DNA of 7,635 bases from Prevotella sp. UBA5387 (lineage in GTDB: Bacteria > Bacteroidota > Bacteroidia > Bacteroidales > Bacteroidaceae): NCBI GenBank assembly GCA_002407775.1, contig DHOP01000095.1, positions 1 through 7,635 on the forward strand, written 5' to 3'. The notes beneath the pieces were generated by a model that did no database searches, had not been told where the DNA came from, and saw only the letters and a program-made list of their open reading frames with translations. Position 1 is the stretch's first letter. Every line of letters starts with the position of its first letter. Positions 5,781 through 7,635 of the stretch are shown in pieces. The position numbers were made by a program, and so were the translations under genes.

Positions 5781-6509
5781 ATGACATTACGTGAGATTTT
5801 AGAGCACAGACGAGCCGTACGGAAATATGATTCCACAAAGCCGCTCGACCCAGAACAGGTGAAAGACTGCATTAGTCAGGCCATTTTGGCGCCTACAAGC
5901 TCTAATATGCAATTGTGGGAGTGCTATCATGTGACTGATCCAGAGACTCTACAGGAGCTCACCCATGCCTGCCTTGATCAAGGAAGTGCCCGAACGGCAC
6001 AACAGATGGTGGTCTTTGTGACTCGTCGTGATAAGCATCTGCAGCATGCTAAGCCTGTGTTACAGGCAAATATCGATGAAATTCATCAGAATAGCCCCAA
6101 GGATAGGCAGGAGCATCGCATCAAGTTGCAAGAGCTATACTATAACAGAGTGATGCCCTTGCAATACATGCAGTTCTTTGGTTTGAAAGGACTGCTAAAC
6201 AAAATACTTGCTCAAACCATTGGTATTTTCAGGCCTATGGTGAGACAAGTGACCGAAGGGGAGGTGGATACTGTAGTGCATAAGAGTTGCGCTTTGGCCG
6301 TACAGACTTTCATGTTGGCCATGAGTGAGAAGGGCTACGACACGTGTCCATTGGAGGGATTTGACAGTTACCGTGTGAAAAAGGCGCTACATCTGCCCTA
6401 CAGATGCCAGATCAACATGATCATTACCTGTGGCATACGTGTGCCTGAGGGTATTCGTGGTGATCGCTATAGGCTGCCTTTCGAGGAGTATTATCATAGA
6501 GTGGAGTAG
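5781..6509 (+). CDS. Nitroreductase-family FMN-dependent oxidoreductase
   Basis: This 242-residue protein fits the FMN-binding nitroreductase fold, whose members use NAD(P)H to reduce nitro compounds, quinones or other substrates in the cytoplasm. FMN phosphate-binding residues lie in RRAVRKY (10-16). APTSSNMQ (37-44) is the second flavin motif. The segment from Cys170 to Asp195 (CALAVQTFMLA..GYDTCPLEGFD) is the conserved helix and turn near the flavin. The C-terminal GDRYRLPFEEYYH (227-239) matches the family's Arg-rich end. An insertion at about 95-160 is probably lid-like. The ATG at 5781 was chosen because the nitroreductase N-terminus begins there; reading from GTG at 5724 would add 19 unconserved residues. 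A GATCTTTG at 5737-5744 is one mismatch from a -7 box but lacks a -33. The physiological substrate is unknown. Confidence 0.9.
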   Translation: MTLREILEHRRAVRKYDSTKPLDPEQVKDCISQAILAPTSSNMQLWECYHVTDPETLQELTHACLDQGSARTAQQMVVFVTRRDKHLQHAKPVLQANIDEIHQNSPKDRQEHRIKLQELYYNRVMPLQYMQFFGLKGLLNKILAQTIGIFRPMVRQVTEGEVDTVVHKSCALAVQTFMLAMSEKGYDTCPLEGFDSYRVKKALHLPYRCQINMIITCGIRVPEGIRGDRYRLPFEEYYHRVE

Positions 6510-6544
6510 GTGTTCCACATCAATCGATATATAACCATAGCAAA

Positions 6545-7496
6545 ATGGAACAACAGACTACGATAAAACGTGGAAGAGTTGACGAGATAGACTTCCTCAA
6601 GGCGGTGTTTATTGTGTTGATGATAGCGTTTCATCTGACGCTCATCGGTAATTCCTACCCCTATGCGAAGCAAATCGTCTACACGTTTCACATGCCTGGT
6701 TTCCTGCTCATCTCTGGCTTTTTGGCAAGCACAAGCAAACAGTCGAAGGCATTTGCACGGTCCATGTGGTGGATCTTTGTGCCCTATTTGGTTATGGAAG
6801 TGGGTTACACGGTGATGGCATCGATGCTCCCCATACGTGACCATGTTGCTGAATTGACATTGGGAGTGATCCTTAAGAATGCGCTACTCACACCATTAGG
6901 TCCGTACTGGTACCTCCACACGCTCATCATTTGCAGTACGGCGTTGTATGTTGTGTTCCATATTCCGAGCCTCTCAGACTTTTCAAGGTTCATTATTCTC
7001 GGCCTTGTCCTTTATGTTTTGGCTGATGGCGCAAGAGTCATATCGTTCTCCAATGCCTGCTATTTCATGGCAGGAGCGGTGTTGAGGCGCAGTTGGAGTA
7101 GGGTTCCTTTCTTTTTTTCGGGCATCAGCTTTGGCCATTGTACCCATCGTAATACTGTGTCTTTATCCTTCCAACCTTGATAGAGCGACTGTTGGAGGGG
7201 TGTTGATCGTCTTCTTAGTCTTTTGCTTCGGCCTGTTCTGTTATCAGTGGGTGAAGGGGCAGATGCGCCGTGTAGCTTTGCACATTGGACGAAATTCACT
7301 TGTGCTATTGGTCTTTTCTCCGATATTTACGGTTCTTTCCAAGCTCTATCAACCTTATCTCGCCTTTGACAGATCAGGCCTATTGTTTCTTGTGGTGTCT
7401 GTTATTTTTGCACTGTTGGGATGTTTTGGTATGGGTTGGGCAATGGATCGGACAGGATTTTCCCGCTATTTCTTTGGGAAACGATGTATCAATTAA
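6545..7496 (+). pseudogene. Membrane acyltransferase (family 3), frameshifted at a T7 run
   Basis: The first 191 residues (ATG 6545) match acyltransferase family 3, close to the fucose 4-O-acetylase group. Asp-Phe-Leu-Lys (16-19) opens a membrane helix ending in the likely catalytic His30. The motif TFHMPGFLLISGFL (47-60) and GPYWYLHTL (119-127) follow. Such proteins are multi-pass inner-membrane enzymes that acetylate surface sugars. At 7112-7118 the seven T shift the frame: the reading runs out of frame and stops at 7180. The other frame continues hydrophobically (RASALAIVPIVILCLYP and beyond) to a stop at 7496. Removing one T joins them into about 316 residues, a normal family length. The cause could be a real mutation, slippage with phase variation, or a sequencing error. 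The gene starts 35 bases after the nitroreductase and lies before a strong hairpin terminator. Confidence 0.8.
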
Positions 7497-7528
7497 TTGG
7501 TGAGAATTGCCCAAGAAGACAGTTAGAA

Positions 7529-7572
7529 AATCAAAGGCAGGGATTGGCTATTGCCAATCCCTGCCTTTGATT
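7529..7572. terminator. Perfect 20-bp hairpin terminator, probably bidirectional
   Basis: Bases 7529-7548 and 7553-7572 are exact reverse complements, with a TATT loop. The stem includes GGCAGGGATTGGC and its partner. On the plus strand only a scattered T-rich stretch (ATTTTATTTG, 7581-7590) follows. On the minus strand the stem ends in GATT and continues TTC, giving a compact T-run immediately after it. It therefore serves the broken acyltransferase on the left, and better still a gene reading leftwards from beyond the window. Confidence 0.8.
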
Positions 7573-7635
7573 GATAGGATATTTTATTTGTAAAGGTCGT
7601 CATTGATGGTCTTCACTAGCGTCTATTAAGACATG

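Overview
This window most likely comes from a member of the Bacteroidales, plausibly Prevotella or a close relative. Three things point there. The proteins are of Bacteroidota type: an OmpA-like porin with a GTASPEG motif in its C-terminal domain, and a histone-like protein of the HU-HIG family. Start codons lack Shine-Dalgarno sequences and sit behind A/T-rich leaders. Several promoters fit the Bacteroidota pattern, with a -7 box TAnnTTTG and sometimes a -33 TTTG/TTG. The genus is inference; the phylum is fairly secure.

Layout. (1) 65-1147 (+): secreted OmpA-like outer-membrane protein. (2) 1148-1448: a gene-free convergent gap packed with inverted repeats. (3) 1449-2480 (-): ruvB, with its own -7 box. 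(4) 2481-2908: a 428-base divergent gap with a cluster of small hairpins and a 22-bp tandem repeat array (2681-2813). The array as a whole is an imperfect 133-bp palindrome. It lies just upstream of the promoter of (5) 2909-3337 (+), an HU-HIG type DNA-binding protein. (6) 3381-4319 (-): PfkB-family sugar kinase, probably a fructokinase. (7) 4401-5723 (+): M16 zinc peptidase, divergent from the kinase across an 81-base gap that carries opposed promoter boxes. (8) 5781-6509 (+): nitroreductase-like flavoprotein. (9) 6545-7496 (+): membrane acyltransferase (family 3) broken by a one-base frameshift in a run of seven T. (10) 7529-7572: a perfect 20-bp hairpin terminator, probably shared with a convergent gene that enters from the right.

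Most genes are unrelated housekeeping or envelope functions and do not form an obvious pathway. Genes 7-9 run in one direction with gaps of 57 and 35 bases and may be co-transcribed. No complete new system is evident. The most unusual structure is the nested-palindrome repeat array beside the HU-like gene. Next come the structured convergent gap after the OmpA-like gene and the T7 frameshift in the acyltransferase.
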